Positions 7,699 to 14,361 of a stretch of 14,628 bases of DNA are shown here, piece after piece; within the stretch, counting starts at the first letter, position 1, and every line of letters begins with the position of its first letter. The stretch comes from an uncultured Erysipelotrichaceae bacterium (GTDB lineage Bacteria > Bacillota_I > Bacilli_A > Erysipelotrichales > Erysipelotrichaceae). The notes under the pieces are model-generated. The model saw nothing but the letters and a program-made list of their open reading frames with translations. It was not told where the DNA came from and did no database searches. The stretch lies in assembly GCA_902766675.1 (NCBI GenBank), contig CACXEN010000071.1:1-14628 (forward strand). Direction: 5' to 3'. The translations under genes were made by a program, and so were the position numbers.

Positions 7699-7739
7699 AG
7701 CTATTAATCTAACGATGCTTTATTAGTGGCTTCTTTTTT
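7699..7739 (+). terminator. Intrinsic terminator after the small membrane frame
   Basis: AGCTATTAAT (7699-7708) pairs with ATTAGTGGCT (7722-7731) over 10 bp, including two G-T wobbles, with a 13-base loop, followed by TC and six T (7734-7739). The left arm is also part of a 14-bp perfect palindrome, TTAATAGCTATTAA (7694-7707). Confidence 0.6.
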
Positions 7740-7742
7740 CTA

Positions 7743-7751
7743 TGGTATACT
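7743..7751 (+). promoter_or_regulatory. Promoter of the FemA-like gene (extended -10)
   Basis: TGGTATACT gives a TGn element and TATACT (7746-7751), starting 3 bases after the preceding terminator's T-run. The -35 region is poor (TTAGTG, 7723-7728), as is usual for extended -10 promoters. The predicted leader is about 50 bases. Confidence 0.55.
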
Positions 7752-7807
7752 AGTAACATCTTGGAAAAGATAATAATATATGATGTTTTAAAATGAAAGG
7801 GATTAGA

Positions 7808-9064
7808 ATGTATACTTTTGAAATATTAAAAGAAGAGGAATATGAAGCTTTTCAAAGCCAACATGAATATGCGAATTTTTTGAACTCTGTTGAGGCTGGA
7901 AAGCTTAGAGAGTTTGAAGGTTGGGATGTAGAATATGTAGGCGTAAAAGAAGGTGGTAAAGTAGTTGCGGCTACGATACTTGCGTCTATACCAGTTATGA
8001 AAGTATTCAAATATTTTAATGCGCAAAGAGGGCTTCTTTTAGATTATGCAAATCTAGAATTATTATCTTTTTTCACAAGTGAATTGAAGAAATATCTAAA
8101 AGAAAAGAAAGCTTTATATTTGATGTGCAATCCCCATATTATCTATGAGACAAGAAATAATGAAGGTGAATTAGTATCCAATGAAAATATGAATTACATC
8201 ATTGAGAATATGATGAAAGTAGGTTTTATTCATAGTGGCTTTCAAGAAGAATATAATGCCAATAGTGAAGTGCAATGGGAATATTCATTATATTTAAATG
8301 GCATGAATGAAAAAGAATTATTAGATCATGTATCTTCGAGAACAAGATATACAATTAATAAAACATTGAAGCAAAAATTGAAGATACGCACTTTAAATAA
8401 AGATGAGATGGATATCTTCTTTGAAATATTAAAGAATACAGCAGATCGTAGAGGCTTTGAAGAATTACTCAGAGATGATAGCCATTATCTCAATATGCTT
8501 GATTTTTATGGTGAACATATTCGCGTATATTTATCTTATTTAAATTCCAAAGAGACACTAGATGGCGCAATCAATGATAAAAAAATGATTGAAGAAAAAT
8601 TAGTCGCAGTAGAAGAAGAAATCAATAAGCGTGGAAATAGTAAACGTTTCTTGAATCAAAAGAAAGAATTAGAAATAGAGTTAACTGCGAAAGATAAAAT
8701 CATTGCGGAAATGAATGAATTATCAAAAGAATATGGTGAAGAAATACCTTTATCAACTGGTATGTTTATCGATTATCCATATGAAATGTCATATATGTAT
8801 TCAGGTTCAATGGAAGATAAACGCCTAAGAAAATATGATGGACCATATGCGATACAATATGAAACTTTAAAATATGCAATAGAGCATCATATTGATCATT
8901 ATAATTTCTATGGTATTAAAGGTGATTTTTCATCCGAAGGTAATGATGGTGTTTTTGAATATAAAAAAGGCTTTAATGGTGTAGCAGAAAAGATTGTAGG
9001 TGAATTTGTGTTACCTATTAATCAAGCTGCGTATACGTTATATAAAAAGATTAAAAAAAGATGA
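7808..9064 (+). CDS. FemA/FemX-like tRNA-dependent peptidoglycan bridge ligase
   Basis: The 418-residue protein matches the FemABX family, which transfers amino acids from aminoacyl-tRNA to the stem peptide of lipid II (or to the growing cross-bridge) at the inner face of the membrane. Two GNAT-like halves are visible; SRTRYTINKTLKQKLKIRTL resembles the family's conserved Arg/Lys-rich segment. Residues about 252-310 form a charged heptad-like stretch that corresponds to the helical arm of S. aureus FemA, and the total length is close to FemA's 420. The C-terminal FYGIKGDF and FKKGFNG-like segment (YKKGFNGVAEKIVGEF) is diagnostic. The ATG at 7808 has AAAGGG six bases upstream; the ATG at 7793 has no ribosome site. 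The amino acid added cannot be determined. Confidence 0.9.
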   Translation: MYTFEILKEEEYEAFQSQHEYANFLNSVEAGKLREFEGWDVEYVGVKEGGKVVAATILASIPVMKVFKYFNAQRGLLLDYANLELLSFFTSELKKYLKEKKALYLMCNPHIIYETRNNEGELVSNENMNYIIENMMKVGFIHSGFQEEYNANSEVQWEYSLYLNGMNEKELLDHVSSRTRYTINKTLKQKLKIRTLNKDEMDIFFEILKNTADRRGFEELLRDDSHYLNMLDFYGEHIRVYLSYLNSKETLDGAINDKKMIEEKLVAVEEEINKRGNSKRFLNQKKELEIELTAKDKIIAEMNELSKEYGEEIPLSTGMFIDYPYEMSYMYSGSMEDKRLRKYDGPYAIQYETLKYAIEHHIDHYNFYGIKGDFSSEGNDGVFEYKKGFNGVAEKIVGEFVLPINQAAYTLYKKIKKR

Positions 9065-9087
9065 TGATAGAATGAGTATCATATTTT
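9064..9087 (+). terminator. Weak hairpin after the FemA-like gene
   Basis: ATGATA (9064-9069) pairs with TATCAT (9077-9082), followed by ATTTTA. Only 6 AT-rich pairs, so partial termination at most; the lipoprotein gene downstream may be read through. Confidence 0.25.
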
Positions 9088-9108
9088 AGTGATAAAGGTA
9101 GAAAGAAA

Positions 9109-9627
9109 TTGAAAAGGAATCAAAATAAATTTTTAAAAAGAATCAGTTTATATCTAATATGTATTTTAGTTATGTTTTTGAGTGCATGTCATACACAAAG
9201 TGAAGAAAATAATGTACCAGAATCGGAGGATATGATGGAAGAAAGTGGAAGAGTTGATTTAGATAATACAAATACAAAAGAAATAATGCTATATGTAGGC
9301 GATGAACAAGTAGATGTCATTTGGGAAGATAATGAAAGCATAAATGCTTTAAAAGATAAATTACAAGAAGGTGATATTGAAGTTGAAATGTCAATGTATG
9401 GTGGATTTGAACAAGTAGGTGCTTTAGGTTTTGAATTGCCAAGAAATGATGCAGAAACTACAACAACTTCTGGAGATATTGTCTTATATTCTGGAAATCA
9501 AATAGTCATGTTTTATGGTTCGAATTCATGGGCTTATACAAGGCTTGGTAAGATACAAGCTTCTAATCAAGAAATAGAAGAATTATTCGCAAATGGGGAT
9601 GTCACAATAAAACTTAGTTGTGAGTAG
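9109..9627 (+). CDS. Lipoprotein with cyclophilin-like domain
   Basis: A 172-residue protein with a basic N-terminus, a hydrophobic stretch, and the lipobox LSAC ending at C27, so it is predicted to be lipid-anchored on the outer face of the membrane. After an acidic linker (about 28-55) comes a domain (about 57-165) whose motifs, MLYVGDEQVDVIWEDN, the ELP..D loop, and GDIVLYSGNQIVMFYGSNSWAYTRLGKI, match the cyclophilin-like fold family common in Firmicutes lipoproteins. The domain's function is unknown, and the classical peptidyl-prolyl isomerase active site is not evident. The start is a TTG with AAAGG 10 bases upstream; no ATG occurs before the lipobox that would leave a signal peptide. 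It may be co-transcribed with the FemA-like gene, 44 bases away. Confidence 0.85.
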   Translation: MKRNQNKFLKRISLYLICILVMFLSACHTQSEENNVPESEDMMEESGRVDLDNTNTKEIMLYVGDEQVDVIWEDNESINALKDKLQEGDIEVEMSMYGGFEQVGALGFELPRNDAETTTTSGDIVLYSGNQIVMFYGSNSWAYTRLGKIQASNQEIEELFANGDVTIKLSCE

Positions 9628-9651
9628 TGATATCGATACATATAACAATTT

Positions 9652-9685
9652 AGAGCTGTTGCTAGATAATACGCACAGCTTTTTT
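9652..9685 (+). terminator. Intrinsic terminator after the lipoprotein
   Basis: AGCTGT (9654-9659) pairs with ACAGCT (9675-9680), extended by GC/GC with one bulged T, followed by a run of six T (9680-9685). Confidence 0.8.
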
Positions 9686-9735
9686 CATTCCTATCATTTA
9701 GATCAGGGCATAAACCTACACAATAATAAATTCTT

Positions 9736-9763
9736 AATAGCAGTTCACTAGGGAACTGCTATT
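9736..9763 (+). other. Strong 11-bp inverted repeat upstream of cysK
   Basis: AATAGCAGTTC (9736-9746) and GAACTGCTATT (9753-9763) are perfectly complementary around a 6-base centre. The downstream T-run is poor (CTTT), and another terminator already lies 50 bases before it. It could be a second terminator or an operator just upstream of the cysK promoter. No T-box or S-box consensus accompanies it. Confidence 0.6.
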
Positions 9764-9805
9764 CTTTAGATAATTATCAAAACAATATTATGAAAAGATA
9801 TGATA

Positions 9806-9811
9806 TATAAT
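9806..9811 (+). promoter_or_regulatory. Probable cysK -10 box
   Basis: A perfect TATAAT lies 18 bases before the cysK start, with no recognisable -35. The poor -35 suggests either activator dependence or use of the overlapping TATGAT at 9799-9804. Confidence 0.4.
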
Positions 9812-9829
9812 GAAACACAGAGGTGGACT

Positions 9830-10762
9830 ATGACAAAAGTATATCAATCTATTGAAGAATTAATTGGTAACACACCATTATTACAATTAAATAAAATCGT
9901 TGAAAATTTAAATTTAAATACGAAATTATTCGCAAAACTAGAAGGATATAATCTTACTGGTTCAATCAAAGATCGTACTGCTTTATCTATGATTAATGAG
10001 GCAGAAAAAGAAGGATTATTGATAAAGGGATCAACGATTATTGAACCTACTAGTGGTAATACAGGAATTGGTTTAGCATGTATTGGTGTTAATAGAGGTT
10101 ATAGAGTGATATTGGTTATGCCAGAAACAATGTCACTAGAAAGAAGAAAACTAATCAAAGCCTATGGAGCTGAAATTGTATTGACTGAAGGTTCTAAAGG
10201 AATGCAAGGTGCGATAGATAAAGCGAAAGAGTTAAATGAAGAAATAAACAATTCATTTATTCCATCACAATTTACAAATTTCGCAAATCCTAAGATTCAC
10301 TATCATACAACAGGAAAAGAAATATATGAGGACACGGATGGAAAAGTAGATATTTTAGTAAGTGCTGTAGGTACAGGTGGAACAATTACGGGAATTGGCA
10401 AATATTTAAAAGAGAAGAATCCTAATATTCAAATTGTGGCAGTGGAACCAGATAATTCACCAGTACTATCTGGTGGTTGTCCATCAGCACATAAAATACA
10501 AGGAATCGGAGCTGGTTTTATTCCAGAAGTATTAGACACAAATATTTATGACAGAGTTATTCGCGTCAAAGATGAAGATGCTTTAAAGATGGGAAATTAT
10601 ATTTCTAAAACAGAAGGCATATTAGTTGGTATATCTTCTGGGGCAGCTTTATGGGCAAGTATCCAATTAAGTAAAGAAGAAGAGAATAAAGATAAAACGA
10701 TTGTGGTTATATTCCCAGATTCTGGAGATCGTTATTTATCAAGTGAAATGTTTGAGGAATGA
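9830..10762 (+). CDS. cysK: Cysteine synthase (O-acetylserine sulfhydrylase)
   Basis: A 310-residue PLP enzyme that makes cysteine from O-acetylserine and sulfide. K47 in GSIKDR is the Schiff-base lysine, TSGNT at 74-78 is the substrate loop, GTGGT at 182-186 holds the cofactor phosphate, and the C-terminal SSGAAL segment is present. The segment before the lysine reads NLTGS where classical CysK has NPGGS, a small deviation. The true start is 9830, with AGAGGTGG (9819-9826) just before it; an open frame from 9800 lacks a ribosome site. cysE follows after 6 bases, so the two consecutive steps of cysteine synthesis are made together. Confidence 0.95.
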   Translation: MTKVYQSIEELIGNTPLLQLNKIVENLNLNTKLFAKLEGYNLTGSIKDRTALSMINEAEKEGLLIKGSTIIEPTSGNTGIGLACIGVNRGYRVILVMPETMSLERRKLIKAYGAEIVLTEGSKGMQGAIDKAKELNEEINNSFIPSQFTNFANPKIHYHTTGKEIYEDTDGKVDILVSAVGTGGTITGIGKYLKEKNPNIQIVAVEPDNSPVLSGGCPSAHKIQGIGAGFIPEVLDTNIYDRVIRVKDEDALKMGNYISKTEGILVGISSGAALWASIQLSKEEENKDKTIVVIFPDSGDRYLSSEMFEE

Positions 10763-10768
10763 TAGATT

Positions 10769-11593
10769 ATGGGAAATTGGCTAGATAGTTTACAAGATAT
10801 CAAATTAGATGAATTAGGAAATAAAAAGGTTCCTAAAAGAAATCATATTGTAAGAGTGATAAAAGAAATCCAAGGAATTCTATTTCCTAATTTTTATGAA
10901 TTTGCGAATTATGATGAAAATAAGATATCAGAATTATTGGTTGATGATTTGAATGAGATTATTAAATTGGCTTTTGCGTATGATAATAAAGAAGTTGATT
11001 CTTTTGAATATACAAATAAGATTCTAAATCAACTGCCAAAAATAAAAGAATATTTATTAACGGATATTACCGCAATTTATAATGGTGATCCAGCTGCTAA
11101 ATCCAAAGCAGAAATTGTTTTATGTTATCCGGGATTTTATGCAATTATGATATATCGCATTGCGCATGAGTTTTATGATTTAAAGATTCCTTATATTGCT
11201 AGAATAATGACGGAATATGCGCATGAAAAAACAGGGATTGATATTAATCCTGGTGCAACAATTGGCAAATATTTTTGCATAGACCATGGAACAGGAATTG
11301 TAATAGGGGAAACAGCAGTCATTGGTGAAAATGTGAAATTGTACCAAGGTGTAACAATTGGCGCAAAAAGTTTTGAATTGGATGAGAATGGCAATCCTTT
11401 AAAAGAAGGAAAAAGACATCCGGATATTGGTAATAATGTGGTAATTTATGCAAATGCGACTATTTTAGGAGGAGAAACAAAAATAGGCGACAATTGTGTC
11501 ATCGGTGGTAACGTTTGGTTTATCGGCGAAGCAAAAGAAGGAACGACACTTTACTACAATGACAAAGATATTGTTAAACAAAAGAAACTTTAA
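10769..11593 (+). CDS. cysE: Serine O-acetyltransferase (EpsC-type CysE)
   Basis: This 274-residue enzyme makes O-acetylserine from serine and acetyl-CoA, supplying CysK encoded just upstream. The N-terminal helical part (IQGILFPNFYEF) is of the longer EpsC-like type. The C-terminal half is a left-handed beta helix with hexapeptide repeats: INPGATIG, IDHGTGIVIGETAVIG, VKLYQGVTIGAKS. D158 and H173, spaced 15 residues apart as in E. coli (D143/H158), are the catalytic pair. GAGGA within the cysK end acts as the ribosome site. The protein ends in KQKKL and lacks the terminal isoleucine that lets typical CysE bind into the CysK active site, so the usual cysteine synthase complex may be altered or absent. 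Confidence 0.94.
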   Translation: MGNWLDSLQDIKLDELGNKKVPKRNHIVRVIKEIQGILFPNFYEFANYDENKISELLVDDLNEIIKLAFAYDNKEVDSFEYTNKILNQLPKIKEYLLTDITAIYNGDPAAKSKAEIVLCYPGFYAIMIYRIAHEFYDLKIPYIARIMTEYAHEKTGIDINPGATIGKYFCIDHGTGIVIGETAVIGENVKLYQGVTIGAKSFELDENGNPLKEGKRHPDIGNNVVIYANATILGGETKIGDNCVIGGNVWFIGEAKEGTTLYYNDKDIVKQKKL

Positions 11594-11620
11594 ATGCCAA
11601 AGATACCGAATTGAAAATAG

Positions 11621-11761
11621 TTAAAAAAAGAAGATAGGTAATGTGAACTTCTGTGTGGGTAAAACCGTATAATAGATTTGTCCGATTATATCCATCGCAA
11701 ATAGGATAGGACAATCTGTTTCATATATATTTTTATCTATTGGTAAATCTTTTTTAGCGAT
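11621..11761 (-). pseudogene. Decayed N-terminal fragment of an HxlR-family regulator
   Basis: On the reverse strand a strong AAAGGAG site (11775-11769) lies 7 bases before ATC GCT AAA AAA, where a start codon is expected. The frame runs 46 codons and encodes AKKDLPID, then DCPILFAMDIIGQ. The cysteine-proline pair followed by a helix ending in IIGG/Q and then KW is the hallmark N-terminus of HxlR winged-helix regulators. Here the match stops after GQ, where KWK is expected (IYYTVLP instead), and the DNA-binding part is missing. The sequence then reaches a stop beside a small hairpin with a T-run (11652-11623 on this strand). Start mutation (ATG to ATC) plus deletion is the simplest reading. 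The family call rests on a short segment. Confidence 0.5.
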
Positions 11762-11821
11762 TTAATTACTCCTTTAGTAATATCTATATTGTAAAAGTGT
11801 CACAGTTTAAGAGTTTAAAAT

Positions 11822-11847
11822 GAGAAGATGAAATCTTCTCTATTTTT
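11822..11847 (+). terminator. Intrinsic terminator downstream of cysKE
   Basis: GAGAAGAT (11822-11829) pairs with ATCTTCTC (11833-11840) around a GAA loop, followed by TATTTTT. It probably ends the cysKE transcript after it crosses the regulator remnant, and it insulates the operon beyond. Confidence 0.85.
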
Positions 11848-11903
11848 GTAAATGGGCTAAGGTATCAATAAGCAGTATTTTATGAAATGAAAAGAGATAA
11901 TTA

Positions 11904-11912
11904 TGCTATATT
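11904..11912 (+). promoter_or_regulatory. Promoter of the DUF4299-SUFU operon (extended -10)
   Basis: TGCTATATT contains a TGn element and TATATT (11907-11912); the -35 is poor. The predicted leader is about 85 bases. It lies after the terminator, so it is the only good candidate for the operon. Confidence 0.5.
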
Positions 11913-12003
11913 GTTAAAAAGAAGATAACTATGATGGACACTGGTAATTAATATCATTCATTTATGAAAGAAAGTAATAAATCGAAGTTCATGAGGAGGA
12001 TGC

Positions 12004-12912
12004 ATGGGTGTTGATGTAAGAATAAAGAACAGACAAATAATCAAAAAGGCTTTAAAAATTGAGGACATAACCCTGGGAAAGTACAAGTATGGTTCATTGG
12101 ATGACTATTGGAGAAACACCGGAGAACTTGCAGAAGGATATAATGTACTCTATGATCCAAACCATATTGGAAGAGGTATGGAATTCAAGTGGTCCAACAA
12201 TCTTAAGGATGAAATAGAACTTAGAGTAAACTTTCTATCTACAAAGTATGACATTGAAATGTTTTATGAAGTAATTCGAAACATCTTAAACGTGTGGAAG
12301 GTAAAACAATTTGATCATGACGCTTCTACTTGCACAATTGATGATTTAGATGCGCTTTATCAGTCATCTAAAGAATTCAATCTAGACTATATGTCTAACC
12401 AAGACATTGTTCCCGATAAATCCGAAAGCAACATTATTACCATTTTTGGTGCTATGTATCCAATAGATATTGATAAAAAACTTATTAAATCATATGGAGA
12501 GAATGAAGATGAAGACGGCTATGCTAACTACTTGCATAATCTACAATATCCAGACGCATATTATGCAGTTCCAATCATTTACTCATTGAACGATACAGAG
12601 TTTTTTGGCAATTATGTAATAACAGCAGAAACCGATACACTTTTCCCTAAGAGAGCAAGAGATCCGATGATGTTTAAAGACCCTAACACCGGAGAACAAT
12701 TAAAATGTAAATTCTTTGTTGTAACGCTTGTTTCTTTAGAAAAGAAAAGTGCAGTTGGTAGAATGGATTTTGATGAATTCGTTGATAAAGTAAATATTGC
12801 GAATTGCCCCCAACATGACATGACACGTGTTTTCTTGGAAGGATTATCTGAAGAAAAAATAGCTGAACTTACTGAATCCGAACATTATGATCCTTTAACA
12901 GAAGCCAAATAA
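12004..12912 (+). CDS. DUF4299-like protein
   Basis: A 302-residue soluble protein. The opening MGVDVRIKNR, the segment IGRGMEF followed by a strand ELRVNFLST and a helix FYEVIRNILNVW, and the later strand IFGAMYPIDID follow the layout I know from DUF4299 proteins of streptococci and other Firmicutes (about 270-315 residues, function unknown). Such proteins often stand among toxin-immunity genes. The ribosome site GAGGAGGA is strong but close (4 bases after AGGAGG). The gene lacks the MGLFD tag of the genes that follow. Early codons use C- and G-ending forms (GAC, TAC, ACC, AAG) more than cysE does, hinting at a different origin. It is the first gene of the terminal operon, 26 bases before the next. 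Confidence 0.7.
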   Translation: MGVDVRIKNRQIIKKALKIEDITLGKYKYGSLDDYWRNTGELAEGYNVLYDPNHIGRGMEFKWSNNLKDEIELRVNFLSTKYDIEMFYEVIRNILNVWKVKQFDHDASTCTIDDLDALYQSSKEFNLDYMSNQDIVPDKSESNIITIFGAMYPIDIDKKLIKSYGENEDEDGYANYLHNLQYPDAYYAVPIIYSLNDTEFFGNYVITAETDTLFPKRARDPMMFKDPNTGEQLKCKFFVVTLVSLEKKSAVGRMDFDEFVDKVNIANCPQHDMTRVFLEGLSEEKIAELTESEHYDPLTEAK

Positions 12913-12938
12913 ATCACAATTTATGAGGGAGAATAATT

Positions 12939-13619
12939 ATGGGCCTATTTGATATGTTTAAGAAAAAAGAAATTGCTCAAGAAGAGGTGTCTAGCAAACC
13001 TGAAGAAAAAGAAGTTGAAGCGATTGGTTGGAAGGCAATTGAACAAGAATTCCTAAGGGTTTATCCTGGCCAGACAAATCCAAAACACTATGGAACGATT
13101 TTACCGTGGATGCTTGGTGGTAATGATCCACTAGATGGAATTAGTGTATATGATGGAGGGAATTACTGGCACTTTGTTTCGTTTGGTCAAACAGAAATTT
13201 ATGAAAAAGAAAGTGATGTTAAAGAAATTAGTGGTTATGGCTATGAATTGACATTGAAGTTAAAAAAAGATGACTACGAAGATGAAGAGGCAGAGATTAG
13301 AAATATCTGCGGAATCCTACAGATGGTTGCGAGATTAACATTTACTAAAAAAGAGATTTTCCAACCATTTGAATTTCTTTATACTGGTCAAACAACAGGA
13401 ATTGATGCAAAGCAAAAGTCTAATCTAACTGGCTTTATTACAATAAAAGATCCTACAGTAGAAACAATCGATACACCAAATGGAAAAGTAGAATTTGTAG
13501 AGCTTATTGGAATGACAGATGCTGAACTAAAAACACTTTCAACAGTTGGCTCTGTCATGGAGATATATGAAAAACTAGGTTCAGATATTACAGATTATCA
13601 TCGTGAATCTATTGTTTAA
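12939..13619 (+). CDS. SUFU-domain protein with MGLFD N-terminal tag (copy 1)
   Basis: A 226-residue protein. Residues 1-9 (MGLFDMFKK) are an amphipathic tag, then a Glu/Lys-rich linker runs to about residue 28. From about 30 to 170 is a suppressor-of-fused (SUFU) domain: GWKAIEQEF, HYGTILPWMLGGNDPLDGISVY, WHFVSFGQTEIYEKES and SGYGYELTLKL are its conserved blocks. Bacterial SUFU proteins have been proposed as immunity proteins that neutralise secreted polymorphic toxins; the partner toxin is not in the window. The C-terminal part (IDTPNGKVEFVELIGMTDAEL) continues the family's usual extension. GAGGGAG (12925-12931) is 7 bases before the start. Confidence 0.88.
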   Translation: MGLFDMFKKKEIAQEEVSSKPEEKEVEAIGWKAIEQEFLRVYPGQTNPKHYGTILPWMLGGNDPLDGISVYDGGNYWHFVSFGQTEIYEKESDVKEISGYGYELTLKLKKDDYEDEEAEIRNICGILQMVARLTFTKKEIFQPFEFLYTGQTTGIDAKQKSNLTGFITIKDPTVETIDTPNGKVEFVELIGMTDAELKTLSTVGSVMEIYEKLGSDITDYHRESIV

Positions 13620-13633
13620 TAGAAAAGAGTAAA

Positions 13634-13664
13634 TATGGGATTATTTGATAAGTTTAAGAAAAAT
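13634..13664 (+). repeat. 31-bp direct repeat encoding the MGLFDKFKKN tag (copy 1)
   Basis: Identical to 14331-14361, base for base, beginning one base before each ATG. Downstream of the repeat the two genes are unrelated. Confidence 0.95.
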
Positions 13665-14321
13665 AAAAAAGATAATAAAGAAACAACTATATTACAGTAT
13701 CTATATGATGATAATGAAATCGAAATAATTGATGAATTTATCAGTGATACATTTGGTAAGTATGAAAGCGTATTTCATGAAATTGCATCTCCAGATATAC
13801 ATCTTGATGTATGTCTTGTAGATCCTAGTGAAGAGCAGCCATACTATAAGCTAGTGACTATGGGGGCAGGCGCTTATCGCATGAAGATTCCTCAAGAATA
13901 CGAAAAATATCATTTAGAATATGCAGAATATGTAATTTATTTACCAAAGGATTGGGATATTAAAAGTAATAAAGACGAAGATTATTGGCCTATTAGATTA
14001 CTAAAAGATACTGCACGTTTACCAATTTGGAATGACACCTGGCTCTCTTATGGTCATACAAGTCAAAGCGATGCTGAAGGTTCTCAATATGCATCTAATA
14101 CAAGATTTAATAGTATCGTTTTGAATTATGCCGGAGATAATAGACTGATTATGCCAAATGGCAAAATAATAAACTTCTATGAAATTATTCCATTATATCC
14201 TGAGGAATTGGATTTCAAATTACAAAACGATGCTGACACATTGTTTGATATGTTTCATAAGAAGAATATTCAATATAAAGTAATTGATTTAAACAGAGAA
14301 AGTGCAATCAAAAATGTGTGA
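13635..14321 (+). CDS. SUFU-domain protein with MGLFD N-terminal tag (copy 2)
   Basis: The 228-residue protein begins MGLFDKFKKN followed by a lysine-rich linker. The body is a second, clearly different SUFU-type domain: FHEIASPDIHLDVCLVDPSE, YYKLVTMGAGAYRM, AEYVIYLPKDWDI and the later ARLPIWNDTWLSYGHT are the blocks seen in the short bacterial SUFU group. It shares little sequence with the SUFU protein before it outside the N-terminal tag, so it is not a simple tandem duplicate. The ribosome site is weak (AGAG, 13626-13629), and the start lies 15 bases after the upstream stop, implying co-translation. The likely role is toxin immunity, by inference from the family. Confidence 0.85.
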   Translation: MGLFDKFKKNKKDNKETTILQYLYDDNEIEIIDEFISDTFGKYESVFHEIASPDIHLDVCLVDPSEEQPYYKLVTMGAGAYRMKIPQEYEKYHLEYAEYVIYLPKDWDIKSNKDEDYWPIRLLKDTARLPIWNDTWLSYGHTSQSDAEGSQYASNTRFNSIVLNYAGDNRLIMPNGKIINFYEIIPLYPEELDFKLQNDADTLFDMFHKKNIQYKVIDLNRESAIKNV

Positions 14322-14330
14322 GGAAAATAT

Positions 14331-14361
14331 TATGGGATTATTTGATAAGTTTAAGAAAAAT
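14331..14361 (+). repeat. 31-bp direct repeat encoding the MGLFDKFKKN tag (copy 2)
   Basis: Second copy of the repeat at 13634-13664, at the start of the next gene. Confidence 0.95.

Larger units (their letters stand above)
11594..12003. other. 410-base stretch without an intact gene
   Basis: Between cysE and the accessory operon this stretch holds, in order, a reverse-strand regulator remnant (11621-11761), its ribosome site (11769-11775), a forward terminator (11822-11847) and the promoter and leader of the next operon (from about 11904). No RNA gene is recognised. Confidence 0.6.

Noticed and set aside
7793..7807. ATG at 7793 as the start of the FemA-like protein
   Set aside because: No ribosome site precedes it, whereas AAAGGG sits six bases before the ATG at 7808.
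9621..9829. Possible T-box or S-box riboswitch ahead of cysK
   Set aside because: No T-box bulge consensus or S-box core is visible; only a terminator and one inverted repeat are present.
11652..11712. Forward-strand frame reading VWVKPYNRFVRLYPSQIG as a gene remnant
   Set aside because: It is only about 20 codons, has no start, and is the complement of the better supported reverse-strand HxlR-like fragment.
11674..11717. Imperfect hairpin (AGATTTGTCC with GGACAATCT, and inner ATCC/GGAT) suggesting a structured RNA
   Set aside because: It lies wholly inside the decoded HxlR-like remnant on the other strand, has bulges and unpaired internal bases, and matches no RNA class I know.
11964..12014. 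Short frame of 16 codons overlapping the start of the DUF4299-like gene, as a leader peptide
   Set aside because: It has no ribosome site and its codons simply pass through the AGGAGG of the next gene; chance is the simpler explanation.
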